From Nocardia carnea (lineage in GTDB: Bacteria; Actinomycetota; Actinomycetes; Mycobacteriales; Mycobacteriaceae), in NCBI RefSeq assembly GCF_029868855.1, contig NZ_JARWOV010000231.1:28082-92081 (forward strand): a DNA stretch of 64,000 nucleotides, given 5' to 3'. The stretch's first letter is position 1. Each line of letters opens with the position of its first letter. Both the position numbers and the translations under genes were made by a program. A model generated the notes under the pieces. It worked only from the letters and a program-made list of their open reading frames with translations, did not search any database and was not told the DNA's origin. Positions 35,986 to 44,753 of this stretch are shown in pieces.

Positions 35986-36483
35986 ATGTGCCCGAGAACC
36001 ACCGAGCCCGCCCGGATCTCGGGCGAGCTCAAAAGGGCCCTGGAGTTCTATCACGGAACCGTCGAGGATCTGATCCGCGAATTGATCAGAGTGCTGGGCG
36101 TGAACGAGACCGATCGGCGTGCCCTGGAGATCGTCCTGCTCGAGGATGAGAAGGCTACGACGCCGGGAATACTGGCCGAACGGCTCGGCCTCACCGCTGC
36201 CGGCGTCACGATCATGCTCAACCGGCTGGAGAAACAGGGTTACATCGCCCGATCACTGCACCCGACCGATCGTCGCCGCGTAATTGTGATGGCCACCGAA
36301 CTCGCTGCCCATCGAATACAGGAACTCGTCGTACCCATGATCGTCGAGAGCTACAAGATGTTGCTGAGTTCCTACAACTCCGCCGAACTCGACATAATCG
36401 CCGACTTTCTCACCCGCGCGGGCGAACTGCAGAAAATTCACCGCCAACGACTGCGGAAAGTAGATCCCTACTCGAAACCCTGA
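35986..36483 (+). CDS. MarR-family transcriptional regulator
   Basis: 165 aa. Winged-helix domain: TTPGILAERLGLTAAGVTIMLNRL recognition region, then the wing HPTDRRRVIVMAT with the DxR signature. Helical dimer parts flank it. The ATG at 35986 has GGGGAAGG upstream. A perfect palindrome lies 35 bases after its stop and before the next gene, and is a candidate operator. Ligand unknown. Confidence 0.9.
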   Translation: MCPRTTEPARISGELKRALEFYHGTVEDLIRELIRVLGVNETDRRALEIVLLEDEKATTPGILAERLGLTAAGVTIMLNRLEKQGYIARSLHPTDRRRVIVMATELAAHRIQELVVPMIVESYKMLLSSYNSAELDIIADFLTRAGELQKIHRQRLRKVDPYSKP

Positions 36484-36515
36484 ACACTTCGATCACGAAG
36501 TACACAAGCTCGGGA

Positions 36516-36539
36516 GAAATTCGAACAGCTTCGAATTTC
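36516..36539. promoter_or_regulatory. Perfect 24-base palindrome next to MarR gene
   Basis: GAAATTCGAA - CAGC - TTCGAATTTC: two perfect 10-base arms with a 4-base spacer, AT-rich unlike the surroundings. It sits 56 bases before the start of the Ser/Thr-rich protein gene, the right place for an operator of the MarR regulator. A terminator of the MarR gene is the alternative, but the arms are AT-rich and no T run follows. Confidence 0.6.
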
Positions 36540-36595
36540 ATTGCCCGGATTTTGCTGTGGAAGTTCGGGTTTTCGAGGGAGAAAGAAGTATTCGG

Positions 36596-37480
36596 ATGAA
36601 AACGGTTGAAAACAGCGAAGACCGAGCAGAGCCGGACATCGATGCCGAACCGCCTCGGCCTCGGATTCTGCGGTGGTGCGTTCCGCAGGCCGGAAGGCGA
36701 TCGGCCGATCGGTTCCAGCGGCAGCTGTCGCGGGCGGGGGTGGTGGCTGCGTTGGTGACCACTGCGATCGGGACAACGCTCATAGTCCAGGCGGATTCGA
36801 GTCCACCGGTGCGGGCGAACATCCCGGGCGGACCCGCCACTCAGGCTTTCGACCACACTGCCGCCCGAAGCCGGACCAGCGTGACGAACACCAGTACGAC
36901 ACCGGACGCACCGAGCGAAGTCTCGGTACCGGGCGACGTCGCAGGCACCGACACGCCTGCCGATACCGGCGCCGCCCAGCCGACCGCCGATTCCACGGAC
37001 CCCGGCACCGGCACGGCCACTGCGCCGGAATCGACGACAGCCACAACCACGGAGACCCCGGCCGCGAACTCGACGGGGGCGTCGATGAGCGCGAGTTTCT
37101 CTGCCACGGCGAGTTTCTCTGCCACGGCGAGCTTTTCGTTCCAGGCCACGCCCAGCGCGCAGGAACCGGGTACGGTCACCTCGACCCCGATATCCACGGT
37201 AACCGTCACCACGACTCCGGCGGATTCGTCGACGGTCACGGTGACAGCCGAACCGAGCACGGTGACGGCAGACCCGTCGACGATCACCGTCACATCGGCC
37301 CCACCGACCACCACAACGACAACGGCACCGACCACCACCACAATTACGACCACGACGGTGCCCACAAGCACCGCGACGAGCCCGGCTCCGGCAAGTTCGA
37401 CCACCATATCCATGTCACCGGAGGCGTCCACTACACCCGCGCCGGCGACGACCACGGCGACACCGCCCGATACACCGTAG
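36596..37480 (+). CDS. Single-pass protein with long Thr/Ser/Pro-rich outer region
   Basis: About 294 aa. Cytosolic N-terminus of about 45 residues, one membrane helix (AGVVAALVTTAIGTTLIV) and then about 220 residues dominated by Thr, Ser, Pro and Ala, including runs such as TTTTTTAPTTTTITTTT. This is a mucin-like stalk probably lying in or across the cell wall and open to O-mannosylation. Two exact 18-base tandem copies (37091-37126) encode SFSATA twice. Start ATG 36596. Function unknown. Confidence 0.75.
   Translation: MKTVENSEDRAEPDIDAEPPRPRILRWCVPQAGRRSADRFQRQLSRAGVVAALVTTAIGTTLIVQADSSPPVRANIPGGPATQAFDHTAARSRTSVTNTSTTPDAPSEVSVPGDVAGTDTPADTGAAQPTADSTDPGTGTATAPESTTATTTETPAANSTGASMSASFSATASFSATASFSFQATPSAQEPGTVTSTPISTVTVTTTPADSSTVTVTAEPSTVTADPSTITVTSAPPTTTTTTAPTTTTITTTTVPTSTATSPAPASSTTISMSPEASTTPAPATTTATPPDTP
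37091..37126 (+). repeat. Tandem 18-base repeat inside the Thr/Ser-rich gene
   Basis: GCGAGTTTCTCTGCCACG occurs twice head to tail and a third, degraded copy begins at 37127. Identical codons in both copies point to recent slippage duplication. Confidence 0.85.
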
Positions 37481-37614
37481 TTGCTGCCGCCGTCGGGTCG
37501 GCGGATCGTCGAGGCGCCGACAAAGGTCACGTTCGACGACACAATCCTGGGGCGGGTGTCGGCACCGACGATCGCAACGGAGGCCAGGCCGGCCCGAGAG
37601 AGCGGCGGTCGCGA

Positions 37615-37828
37615 GCCGCGCTGCCGAGGCGGTCCGCGGTTGTACTCGGGCGAGACAACGACGAAGGCGGCGGCCAGACGTTTCGACAGAGCCGCGACCG
37701 TCGTCGGGCCGGTCGAGGTCGGCGGGGAGCGGGGTCTCGGCGAGCTTCGCGGCGCCGGTGGAGGACAGCCGCATCGTCCCGACGCGGATGCGCAGGGGTT
37801 GCCATCGGGTATGTGGCGACGTCAACAC
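37615..37828 (-). pseudogene. Decayed NADPH-dependent FMN reductase fragment
   Basis: Read on the minus strand, one frame starts PLRIRVGTMRLSSTGAAKLAE and goes on to PLPADLDRPDDGRG, which resembles the N-terminus of flavodoxin-like FMN reductases. After a frame change it continues TVAALSKRLAAAFVVVSPEYN, containing the family's VxPEYN motif. Small losses around the frame change and the absence of the C-terminal half show a broken remnant. It fills most of the gap between the Thr/Ser-rich gene and the TrbL-like gene; nothing else is supported in that gap. Confidence 0.6.
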
Positions 37829-37941
37829 GGCATCGGGGCGCGGTCAGGAGTTGCGTGCAACGGGAACGTAACCCTGGCAGACGTCCACCGACCCAGCTTT
37901 GCTGGCGGTATGCCTGTTCCTATCACTCCCGTGTTCTCACC

Positions 37942-40170
37942 GTGCGTACCGCCCTAGCCGGGTCGACTACTGTGCGCACTCTCGGTGGCCGTGGGATCCG
38001 CGCACCGCGGACAAGAGCGGGCCGGCGCCGCCGCCTCCTGTACTGCCTCGCACTGGTACTGGTGGGCACCGTTTTCCCAGGCGGTCTGGGGGCGGTAGCG
38101 ATGGCCCAGGACCGTTCGGATACCACCGCGTCCAGCCGAATGGACGGCCTTGCCTGGATGAATATCCGGGATTCTGCCGGTGTGGCTCTTGCCGATTACA
38201 CCTTCGTCAGCGATCCCGCTGGCCTCCTCGACCCCGGCGCCACTGTCGTCTGGACGATCGTGGGGCTGGAATTCGTCGGATACATGGTCATCGTGACCAC
38301 GGCGATCTGGTTCATCGGATACGCGCTCAGCTTTGCCTGGCTCGACCTGTTCGCCGATGCGCTGCATGGAACCGCGGGTGTCCTGACCAGTCAGGTCGCC
38401 ACCCCCGCCGTTCTCGTCACCGCCGTGAGTATCGGGGCCTTCTTCGTGGCCTGGTTCACCGTGCGCGGTTTCCACAGCCGGGCCGTTGTCCAGACATCCA
38501 CCATGCTCGCGGTCGCCGTGCTGGGGCCGCTGTTCCTGGCCGCGCCGCTGGCAGGCGTCCTGGACTCCGACGGGTTGCTGGCCCGAGGGCGCGATGTGGG
38601 TATGGCGATTGCCGCCGGACTGAACGGGTCGGCCGACCGGAACCCGGATCTGCTGTTGACCGGTCTGGAAGAGGAGATGGCCGACAACTTCGCGCGGCGA
38701 CCGGTGCAGGTGTGGAATTTCGGGCATGTCGTCGACGAGCGCTCCCCCTGTGCCGCGGCGTGGTCGGCGGGGATGACCTCAGGCGATACCGAGCGGACGC
38801 AACGCGCACTCGGTGTCTGCGGTGATACCGCCGCGGCTCCTCCGAGCATCGGGCAGATCGGCACCGGATTGGTGCTCCTGGTGTCGGCAACAGTGCTGTT
38901 GTTGTTTGCCGCTGTGCTGTCGTTCCGGCTGATGCGGGCTGCGCTCGATGCCATCTACCAGGCGTTCATGGCGATATTCGGATTCGCCGCAGGCGGTTTC
39001 GTCTTCGGCCCCACCCAGACCTATCTGGTGCGCAACCTGGTGGATTCGGGTATAGCCGCGGCCCGGATGTGCGCATATTCCGTCTTCATCGGTATCTATC
39101 TCTTGTTCCTGGGAAATGTACTCGACCAAGCCCGCGGTCACGTGGTCGCGGTAATCGTCATAGCCGCTGTCCTGGAAATCGTCGCGATGGTCCAGCTGGG
39201 CCGATTGGCCGAGAGCCTCACGCGCGGCTCGAGCTGGGCGGCCAACCGGTTCGCACTCGCGATCCAGGGGACGCCCGCGGGTTCCGGTGGTACCGCACTC
39301 GGAACGGGCAGCGCAGGCTCTAGATCCGGCGGCGGTTCCGGCATGGGAACGCTCGCCACCCTGGCCGCGCTCAACACGGTCAACACGTCGCCGCTCACCG
39401 CTTGGCTGGCCGCCGGGACGCTGACTCCGATGAGTCCGCTCGCCTTCGGCAAGATGCGCAGCGACCGGGCGGATATCGCGTCCGCCGCCAGTCGGCTGGA
39501 AGCGTTCCAGTGGAGGGCGATGGGTCGGCAGAATTGGCGCCTACTCGCACGCCGGGAAGCAGACGAATGGGGTGGAATCGAGACCGAACTCGGCCTGTCC
39601 CGGGCACTGTGGGCTCTCAACAACAGCCGGGTACCTCCTGAGCACTTGCCGTCCGTTCTGCTGGACGCGGGAGCGAGCCACGAGCGGGTCCAGAACCATA
39701 TACGGGCACGACAGATCCGCAACGACACTCACTCCCGTAATCCTTACGGTTTCCGGCCGCTGCAGAAAGCCATCGCCTCGGGCCATGCGGTACTCAATCA
39801 CGTCGGGACAGAAGCGGAAACGGCCTTCGCGGCACAGGCCGTCATCGACGCCAACAGCCTTGCGCGCCACACCCTCACTCCCGATCCCGCGGCTCGGGTC
39901 GACAGCACTTTTATCGCCCGCGTGCAGCGGCACTGGGATTCCGATCGGGCCCTGCGCGCGAATATCGGACCCGATGAATGGAACCAGGTCGGCCGAGACA
40001 CCCGTACCGCCATCGCCCACCAACTGGCCACCGAGCATTTGGCCACGGCCCATGCCTACTCCGCCGCACCCACCGAAGAGCACCGCGAGGAACTCGCAGC
40101 CTCCCTCGAGCGGCTGGCCAACCTGGGTCATACGCTTCCCGAGTCCGGACTGGACCCCTGGGATCTGTGA
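37942..40170 (+). CDS. Polytopic membrane protein resembling TrbL/VirB6 conjugation proteins
   Basis: About 742 aa. Signal-like hydrophobic N-terminus after an Arg-rich stretch, then about seven membrane helices between residues 110 and 430. One outer loop holds the VQVWNFGHVVDE, CAAAWSAGM and ALGVCG pattern seen in TrbL/VirB6-like proteins of actinobacterial conjugative elements. A soluble, charged C-terminal domain of about 290 residues follows. The GTG at 37942 is the likeliest start (another GTG at 37972); the open frame that reaches back to 36673 only mirrors the previous gene. No other transfer gene is nearby. Family assignment moderately sure. Confidence 0.75.
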   Translation: MRTALAGSTTVRTLGGRGIRAPRTRAGRRRRLLYCLALVLVGTVFPGGLGAVAMAQDRSDTTASSRMDGLAWMNIRDSAGVALADYTFVSDPAGLLDPGATVVWTIVGLEFVGYMVIVTTAIWFIGYALSFAWLDLFADALHGTAGVLTSQVATPAVLVTAVSIGAFFVAWFTVRGFHSRAVVQTSTMLAVAVLGPLFLAAPLAGVLDSDGLLARGRDVGMAIAAGLNGSADRNPDLLLTGLEEEMADNFARRPVQVWNFGHVVDERSPCAAAWSAGMTSGDTERTQRALGVCGDTAAAPPSIGQIGTGLVLLVSATVLLLFAAVLSFRLMRAALDAIYQAFMAIFGFAAGGFVFGPTQTYLVRNLVDSGIAAARMCAYSVFIGIYLLFLGNVLDQARGHVVAVIVIAAVLEIVAMVQLGRLAESLTRGSSWAANRFALAIQGTPAGSGGTALGTGSAGSRSGGGSGMGTLATLAALNTVNTSPLTAWLAAGTLTPMSPLAFGKMRSDRADIASAASRLEAFQWRAMGRQNWRLLARREADEWGGIETELGLSRALWALNNSRVPPEHLPSVLLDAGASHERVQNHIRARQIRNDTHSRNPYGFRPLQKAIASGHAVLNHVGTEAETAFAAQAVIDANSLARHTLTPDPAARVDSTFIARVQRHWDSDRALRANIGPDEWNQVGRDTRTAIAHQLATEHLATAHAYSAAPTEEHREELAASLERLANLGHTLPESGLDPWDL

Positions 40171-40281
40171 CCGGGCGCCGCGGGTTTCCGCGCGCCCACG
40201 CCCCCCGCCGGGCCGTCCCCCGCTGATTCGCCCAGGGTCCAAAGACCAAACCGGGGGTGAACGCGGGGCCAGACACAAAAA

Positions 40282-40316
40282 CAGGTCAGTCCCGGTCTTG
40301 GATCGGGTCTGACCTG
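40282..40316 (-). terminator. Intrinsic terminator of tRNA-Ala
   Basis: CAGGTCAG (40282-40289) pairs with CTGACCTG (40309-40316), extended by CCCG/CGGG inside after a T-T mismatch. On the minus strand the hairpin is followed by TTTTTGTGTCT, a proper rho-independent signal just behind the tRNA. Confidence 0.9.
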
Positions 40317-40325
40317 CTATTTCGG

Positions 40326-40398
40326 TGGAGCTAAGGGGACTCGAACCCCTGACCCCCACACTGCCAGTGTGGTGCGCTACCAGCTGCGCCATAGCCCC
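40326..40398 (-). tRNA. tRNA-Ala (GGC)
   Basis: 73-base cloverleaf on the minus strand: acceptor GGGGCTA/TAGCTCC with discriminator A, anticodon stem CCACA/TGTGG, loop CTGGCAG giving anticodon GGC with T33, T arm AGGGG-TTCGAGT-CCCCT. CCA is not encoded. Its 3' end points toward the accessory region to the left, the usual orientation for an element inserted at a tRNA. Confidence 0.95.
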
Positions 40399-40492
40399 GG
40401 ATGGTTGCCGCCGGTTCCCCGGCTGCCTGAACGAAGTTACACCACCTCCACGTCGGGCACCAAATCGGCTGGATTTCGAGTGAACGCTGAGG

Positions 40493-41227
40493 TCAGGGGG
40501 CGACCTGCTGGACCCATTCCTGGTTCTGGGTGTCGAGCTTGGTTGCGACATCGAACACACTGGGGGTGGCGGCGTCGCCGTCGAGTGCGGTTCTGAGGTC
40601 TTCGACGGCGGCGGTGGCCTGGGTTCGGGCGTCCGCGAGGCGGGCGCCGGTGGTGATGCAGTCGCGGGCGGTCTGTGGGGCGCCGGATTCCGTGGCTACG
40701 GCGGCGAGCTCGTCGTCGGTGAGGCCGGAGCCTTCCTCCGGCTGCCGGGTGGTCAGGAGGGTGTCGTGGAACTTCGAGTAAGCGACGCCGGAGCCGGTCT
40801 GCGCGACGCACTGCAGGGCGGCGGTGGCGCGGGTGGAGTAATCGCCGCTCTCGGATTTGGGGTCGAGGAAGTTGACGAAGCGGTAGCGGACCGCGACTTT
40901 GCCCTCGTCGATCTTCTGGGCGATCTCCTGGCCGTAGAGGGTTTCGAGGCTGCCGCAGCCGGGGCACATGGGGTCTTCGTAGATTTCGAGCGTTTTCGGG
41001 GCCTGCGGTAGGCCGAGCCGGACGCCGCCGTCGCTCTGTACCGCCGCCGTGACCTCGGTGTTGCGGACCGAGCCGTAGCCGTCGTTGCGTACCTCGTTGT
41101 CGCCGCCGCCCCAGCGGAAGGCGAAGAAGACGATCAGCGCGATCAGCGCCAGTGCCACCCCGCCCAGGGCGTAGGTGGTCCCGCTGGACATCGGCCGGGG
41201 GGTGTAATCGGACGGCGGTTTGCTCAC
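40493..41227 (-). CDS. DsbA-family thioredoxin-fold membrane-anchored protein
   Basis: 244 aa. One N-terminal helix (about residues 19-40) anchors an outer thioredoxin-like domain with active site CPGC in EDPMCPGCGSLE. Further features FVNFLDP and CITTG suit Thioredoxin_4/DsbA. In actinobacteria such proteins form disulfides in secreted proteins. GTG start at 41227. It may be co-transcribed with the MFS gene that ends 57 bases upstream. Confidence 0.9.
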   Translation of the reverse strand: MSKPPSDYTPRPMSSGTTYALGGVALALIALIVFFAFRWGGGDNEVRNDGYGSVRNTEVTAAVQSDGGVRLGLPQAPKTLEIYEDPMCPGCGSLETLYGQEIAQKIDEGKVAVRYRFVNFLDPKSESGDYSTRATAALQCVAQTGSGVAYSKFHDTLLTTRQPEEGSGLTDDELAAVATESGAPQTARDCITTGARLADARTQATAAVEDLRTALDGDAATPSVFDVATKLDTQNQEWVQQVAP

Positions 41228-41283
41228 GCGACCACTCTGCCGTATCCGGGCGAATCGGTCACGCGCACCCGGTGGCGGGGGTT

Positions 41284-42786
41284 TCAGTGTTTCGGTTTCG
41301 CGGCGTTCTTCCCGCCGGGCGCTCCGCTGAAGCCGCCTCCTCCCGCCCCTGCGGAGGAGGCGGAGGAGGCGTTATCCGCGTCTGCGGCGGCTTCCACGAC
41401 GGTCGATTCCGGCCGGTCGACTTTCCCAGACGGCTCCGGTTCGGGTTCGAGGCTCGCACGCTGCATCGGTTCGGGAACGAGGAACCAGGCCAGCGCCGCC
41501 ACAGCCAGCAGCGAACCGGTCACTGCAAGCCCCGCCCCGTAACCCAGCTGCTGGGCGATCGCGCCGACCACGATGGGTCCGACGACGGTGCCCAGATCCT
41601 GGGACATCTGGAATCCGGCGAGCATTGTGCCGCCGCGTGCACGGGAGCCGATGATATCTCCGACCGCGGCCTGCTGAGCGGGGGTGAACAGACCTGATCC
41701 GATACCGGCCACGAACGAGGTGACCAGCAGCCACGCCAGGTTCGGGGACAGGCCCAGTCCGGTGGTGCCGACCGCGCAGACCAGGGCCCCGGAGATCAGC
41801 AGTGGGCGGCGGCCGTAAGTGTCGGAGAGCCGGCCGGAGAAGAAGAGCACCGTCGCGTTACCGGCGGCGAAGACGGTCAACGCCACCCCGGCCATCCCGG
41901 GTGATTGACCGAGAACTTCCACGACCAGGAGCGGGACGAGCGCCATCCGGACGCCGAACACCGCGGCGCCGCTGGCGAAGTTCGACCACAGCGCCGCGCG
42001 GTATTCGGGCCGCCCCAGACCCTGCATGAAACTCACGGTGGCGGCATCGGCGGCCGATTCGGTTTCGGTGATCCGCGAATCGCGGAGATTGAAGTACACC
42101 ACCGCGACGGCGACGAGCAGCGCGATCGCATAGATGAGGAAAGGCGCCCGCAGTCCCAACCCGGCCAGCGCCCCGCCGACCAGCGGACCGGACAGTCCGC
42201 CGATCAGGAAACAGGTCGACCACAGGCCGGTCACGCGACCGCGTTCGGTGGGCGGGGAAAGCCGGATCACCAGCGCCATCGAGGAGACGGTGAACATGGT
42301 CGAACCGATTCCGCCCAGCGAACGCAGCACCATCAGCTGCCAGTAGGTCTGGGCGAAGGCACTCGCACCCGTGGAGATCGCGACGATGAGCAGCCCGACC
42401 AGGTAGATCCGCCGCTCCCCCAGCATCTGCACCAGCCGCCCGCTCACGGGCGCGAACAGCAGCCGCATGGCGGCGAACGCGCTGACGATCGCGGATGCGG
42501 CAGCCACCCCGACCCCGAAGCTCAGCGCGAACTGCGGCAGCACCGGCGCGACCAGGCCGAAGCCGATTGCCACGCAGAACGCGGCGGCGATGAGCACCCA
42601 GATCTCGCTGGGCAGCGGTGATCGTTCAGTCTTGCGGGCACCAGGTCCACGCCGCCGAATACGCAGCGCGGCGAGCTTCGCCTTGACGGTCGACCCATCG
42701 GACCCGCTCACTCCGTCGGATCGGGGTCGCTCGTTCGCCAGGGCCTCATCACTCACCCCGGCAATCAACACCGAGGCCGTCGTCAC
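41284..42786 (-). CDS. MFS exporter (DHA1-type)
   Basis: About 500 aa. Twelve hydrophobic segments, motif A-like loop SGRLVQMLGERRIY and second-half GRLSDTYGRRPLL; motif C-like GGLSGPLVGGAL. Charged N-terminal extension of about 60 residues and a disordered Ser/Gly/Ala-rich C-terminal tail. The start is uncertain: GTG at 42786 or GTG at 42756. Drug or metabolite efflux by proton antiport is known for the family; the substrate is unknown. Confidence 0.85.
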   Translation of the reverse strand: MTTASVLIAGVSDEALANERPRSDGVSGSDGSTVKAKLAALRIRRRGPGARKTERSPLPSEIWVLIAAAFCVAIGFGLVAPVLPQFALSFGVGVAAASAIVSAFAAMRLLFAPVSGRLVQMLGERRIYLVGLLIVAISTGASAFAQTYWQLMVLRSLGGIGSTMFTVSSMALVIRLSPPTERGRVTGLWSTCFLIGGLSGPLVGGALAGLGLRAPFLIYAIALLVAVAVVYFNLRDSRITETESAADAATVSFMQGLGRPEYRAALWSNFASGAAVFGVRMALVPLLVVEVLGQSPGMAGVALTVFAAGNATVLFFSGRLSDTYGRRPLLISGALVCAVGTTGLGLSPNLAWLLVTSFVAGIGSGLFTPAQQAAVGDIIGSRARGGTMLAGFQMSQDLGTVVGPIVVGAIAQQLGYGAGLAVTGSLLAVAALAWFLVPEPMQRASLEPEPEPSGKVDRPESTVVEAAADADNASSASSAGAGGGGFSGAPGGKNAAKPKH

Positions 42787-43065
42787 AATTCCCGGGGACC
42801 ACAGGGTGTCAGCGAAGGTATCTGCCCGCTGACGGTGTGGGCCCGCTCATCGTTGCCGGTCCGGTACCGCGACATCGCGGGCGGCACACGCCCGCAGCCT
42901 CCGCCCATCCGACGAGCAGTTGCACGGCGCCGCTTCGTTCATCATGGTCGCCGGCGGCTCACCGCATGAGGCCGTCACCCGCAGCTCCATCGCGCCGTAC
43001 GTGTAGTCCACAGCGGTTGCCGGGATCAGTCGTCATCGCGTTGGGCATCGTTGTCCGGCCGATTC

Positions 43066-44703
43066 TCACGGCTCACCGCCCAGGACACGGCCGACCAGTT
43101 CACGGGCCGCATCCTGGACCTGCGCCAGATGATCGGGTCCGTGGAAGGACTCCGCGTAGATCTTGTATTTGTTCTCGGTGCCCGAGGGCCGAGCCGCGAA
43201 CCAGGCGTTTTCCGTGCTCACCTTCAAACCGCCGAGCGCGGCGCCGTTACCGCGCGCCCGGGTGGCCACCTCGGTGATCGGCTCACCCGCGATCTCGGTG
43301 GCGGTTACCTGGCCCGGGTCGAGGGCGGACAGCAACTTCTTCTGCTCGGCGTCGGCGGGGGCGTCGATGCGAGCGTAGGCGGGACTGCCGTGGTTGCGTT
43401 CCAGTTCGAGATAGCGGGCCGACGGGCTCTGCCCGGTGACGGCCGCGATCTCGGCGGCCAGCAGCGCCAGCAGGATTCCGTCTTTCTCCGTGGTCCACAC
43501 GGATCCGTCCATCCGGAGGAAGGAGGCACCGGCGCTCTCCTCACCGCCGAAGGCGAGACTGCCGCTGAACAGGCCGGGCACGAACCATTTGAACCCCACC
43601 GGCACCTCGTAGACGTCTCGCCCCAGCACCCGCACGACCCGGTCGATCATCGCCGAGGTCACCGCGGTCTTCCCGATCTTGGTGAGCGCATCCCAGCGGT
43701 GCCGGTTCGCCACCAGGTAGTCGATCGACACCGCCAGGAAATGATTCGGATTCATCAGGCCACCGTCGGGTGTGACGATCCCGTGCCGGTCGGCGTCGGC
43801 GTCGTTACCGGTGGAAATGTCGTAGTCGTCGCGGATCGACACCAGCGATGCCATCGCATGCGGGGACGAAGGGTCCATCCGGATCTGGCCGTCGCCGTCG
43901 AGCGTCATGAAACGCCAGGTGGGATCGACCGTCGGGTTCACGACCTCGAGCTCGAGGTCGTAGCGCTGCCCGATTTCCTCCCAATAGTCCACACTGGCGC
44001 CGCCCATCGGGTCGGCGCCGAGGCGGATCCCGGCGCCGCGGATGGCGTCGAGGTTGAGCACCGCGGGCAGATCGGCGACATAGTGGTCGAGGAAGTCGTA
44101 CCGGCCGGCGGCGGCCATCGCCTGTGCCAGCGGGGCCCGTTTCACCCCGGCAAGACCGCCGCGCAGCAGTTCGTTGGCGCGTTCGGCAATGGCGTCGGTG
44201 GCGCCGGTATCGGCCGGGCCGCCGTGCGGTGGGTTGTATTTGATACCGCCGTCACGCGGTGGGTTGTGCGACGGAGTCACCACGATGCCGTCGGCCTGTG
44301 GTCGTGAACTGTCGCGGTTGTGCCGGACCACCGCATGACTGAGTGCGGGGGTCGGGGTGTAGCGACCGCGGGCGTCCACCACGGCGCCGACCTCGTTGCC
44401 CGCGAGTACCTCGAGCACGGTGGTCCACGCCGGTTCGGACAGGGCGTGGGTATCGCGCGCAAGGTACACGGGTCCCGTGATCCCGCGCGTGGCACGGTAT
44501 TCGACGACCGCCTGGGTGATCGCCAGGATATGCGCCTCGTTGAACGTGGCGTCCAGGCTCGAACCGCGGTGCCCGGATGTTCCGAAGACCACCCGCTGGG
44601 TGGGTTCGTCGGGGTCGGGAACGCGACTGTAGTACGCGGTCACCAGCCCCGGCACGTCCACCAGATCGCCGGGGCGGGCGGGCCGCCCGGCTCGGTTGTG
44701 CGC
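43066..44703 (-). CDS. pgm: Phosphoglucomutase
   Basis: 545 aa. Interconverts glucose 1-phosphate and glucose 6-phosphate, linking glycolysis with trehalose, glycogen and envelope sugars. Seen: active-site serine loop TPSHNPP, metal loop DADADRHG, sugar loop GGEESAG and phosphate loop RPSGTENKYK. Length and motifs match the alpha-D-glucose-specific enzyme like M. tuberculosis PgmA. The ATG at 44703 has AAGGGAG upstream. Directly downstream of two crcB genes, an order also found in M. tuberculosis (Rv3068c-Rv3070). Confidence 0.95.
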   Translation of the reverse strand, partial: AHNRAGRPARPGDLVDVPGLVTAYYSRVPDPDEPTQRVVFGTSGHRGSSLDATFNEAHILAITQAVVEYRATRGITGPVYLARDTHALSEPAWTTVLEVLAGNEVGAVVDARGRYTPTPALSHAVVRHNRDSSRPQADGIVVTPSHNPPRDGGIKYNPPHGGPADTGATDAIAERANELLRGGLAGVKRAPLAQAMAAAGRYDFLDHYVADLPAVLNLDAIRGAGIRLGADPMGGASVDYWEEIGQRYDLELEVVNPTVDPTWRFMTLDGDGQIRMDPSSPHAMASLVSIRDDYDISTGNDADADRHGIVTPDGGLMNPNHFLAVSIDYLVANRHRWDALTKIGKTAVTSAMIDRVVRVLGRDVYEVPVGFKWFVPGLFSGSLAFGGEESAGASFLRMDGSVWTTEKDGILLALLAAEIAAVTGQSPSARYLELERNHGSPAYARIDAPADAEQKKLLSALDPGQVTATEIAGEPITEVATRARGNGAALGGLKVSTENAWFAARPSGTENKYKIYAESFHGPDHLAQVQDAARELVGRVLGGEP

Positions 44704-44753
44704 CATCTTCGGAGCTCCCTTCGTGGTCGGCCGTACCCGGCTGGTCATCGTGA

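Noticed and set aside
36673..37941. Long upstream extension of the TrbL-like reading frame
   Set aside because: It runs antiphase through the Thr/Ser-rich gene and then an Arg-rich nonsense stretch; the signal-like sequence after 37942 gives a better start.
25382..40398. The two tRNA elements as att sites of one integrated element
   Set aside because: Their 3' halves are not identical (GCGGG-TTCGATT versus AGGGG-TTCGAGT), so they are not a duplicated attachment site.
42787..43065. Short minus-strand frame beginning at a GTG near 43014
   Set aside because: About 54 codons with several Cys, but no ribosome site and no similarity that I recognise.
43051..44307. Plus-strand open frame opposite pgm
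   Set aside because: Pgm on the minus strand is unambiguous; the plus frame has no motif.
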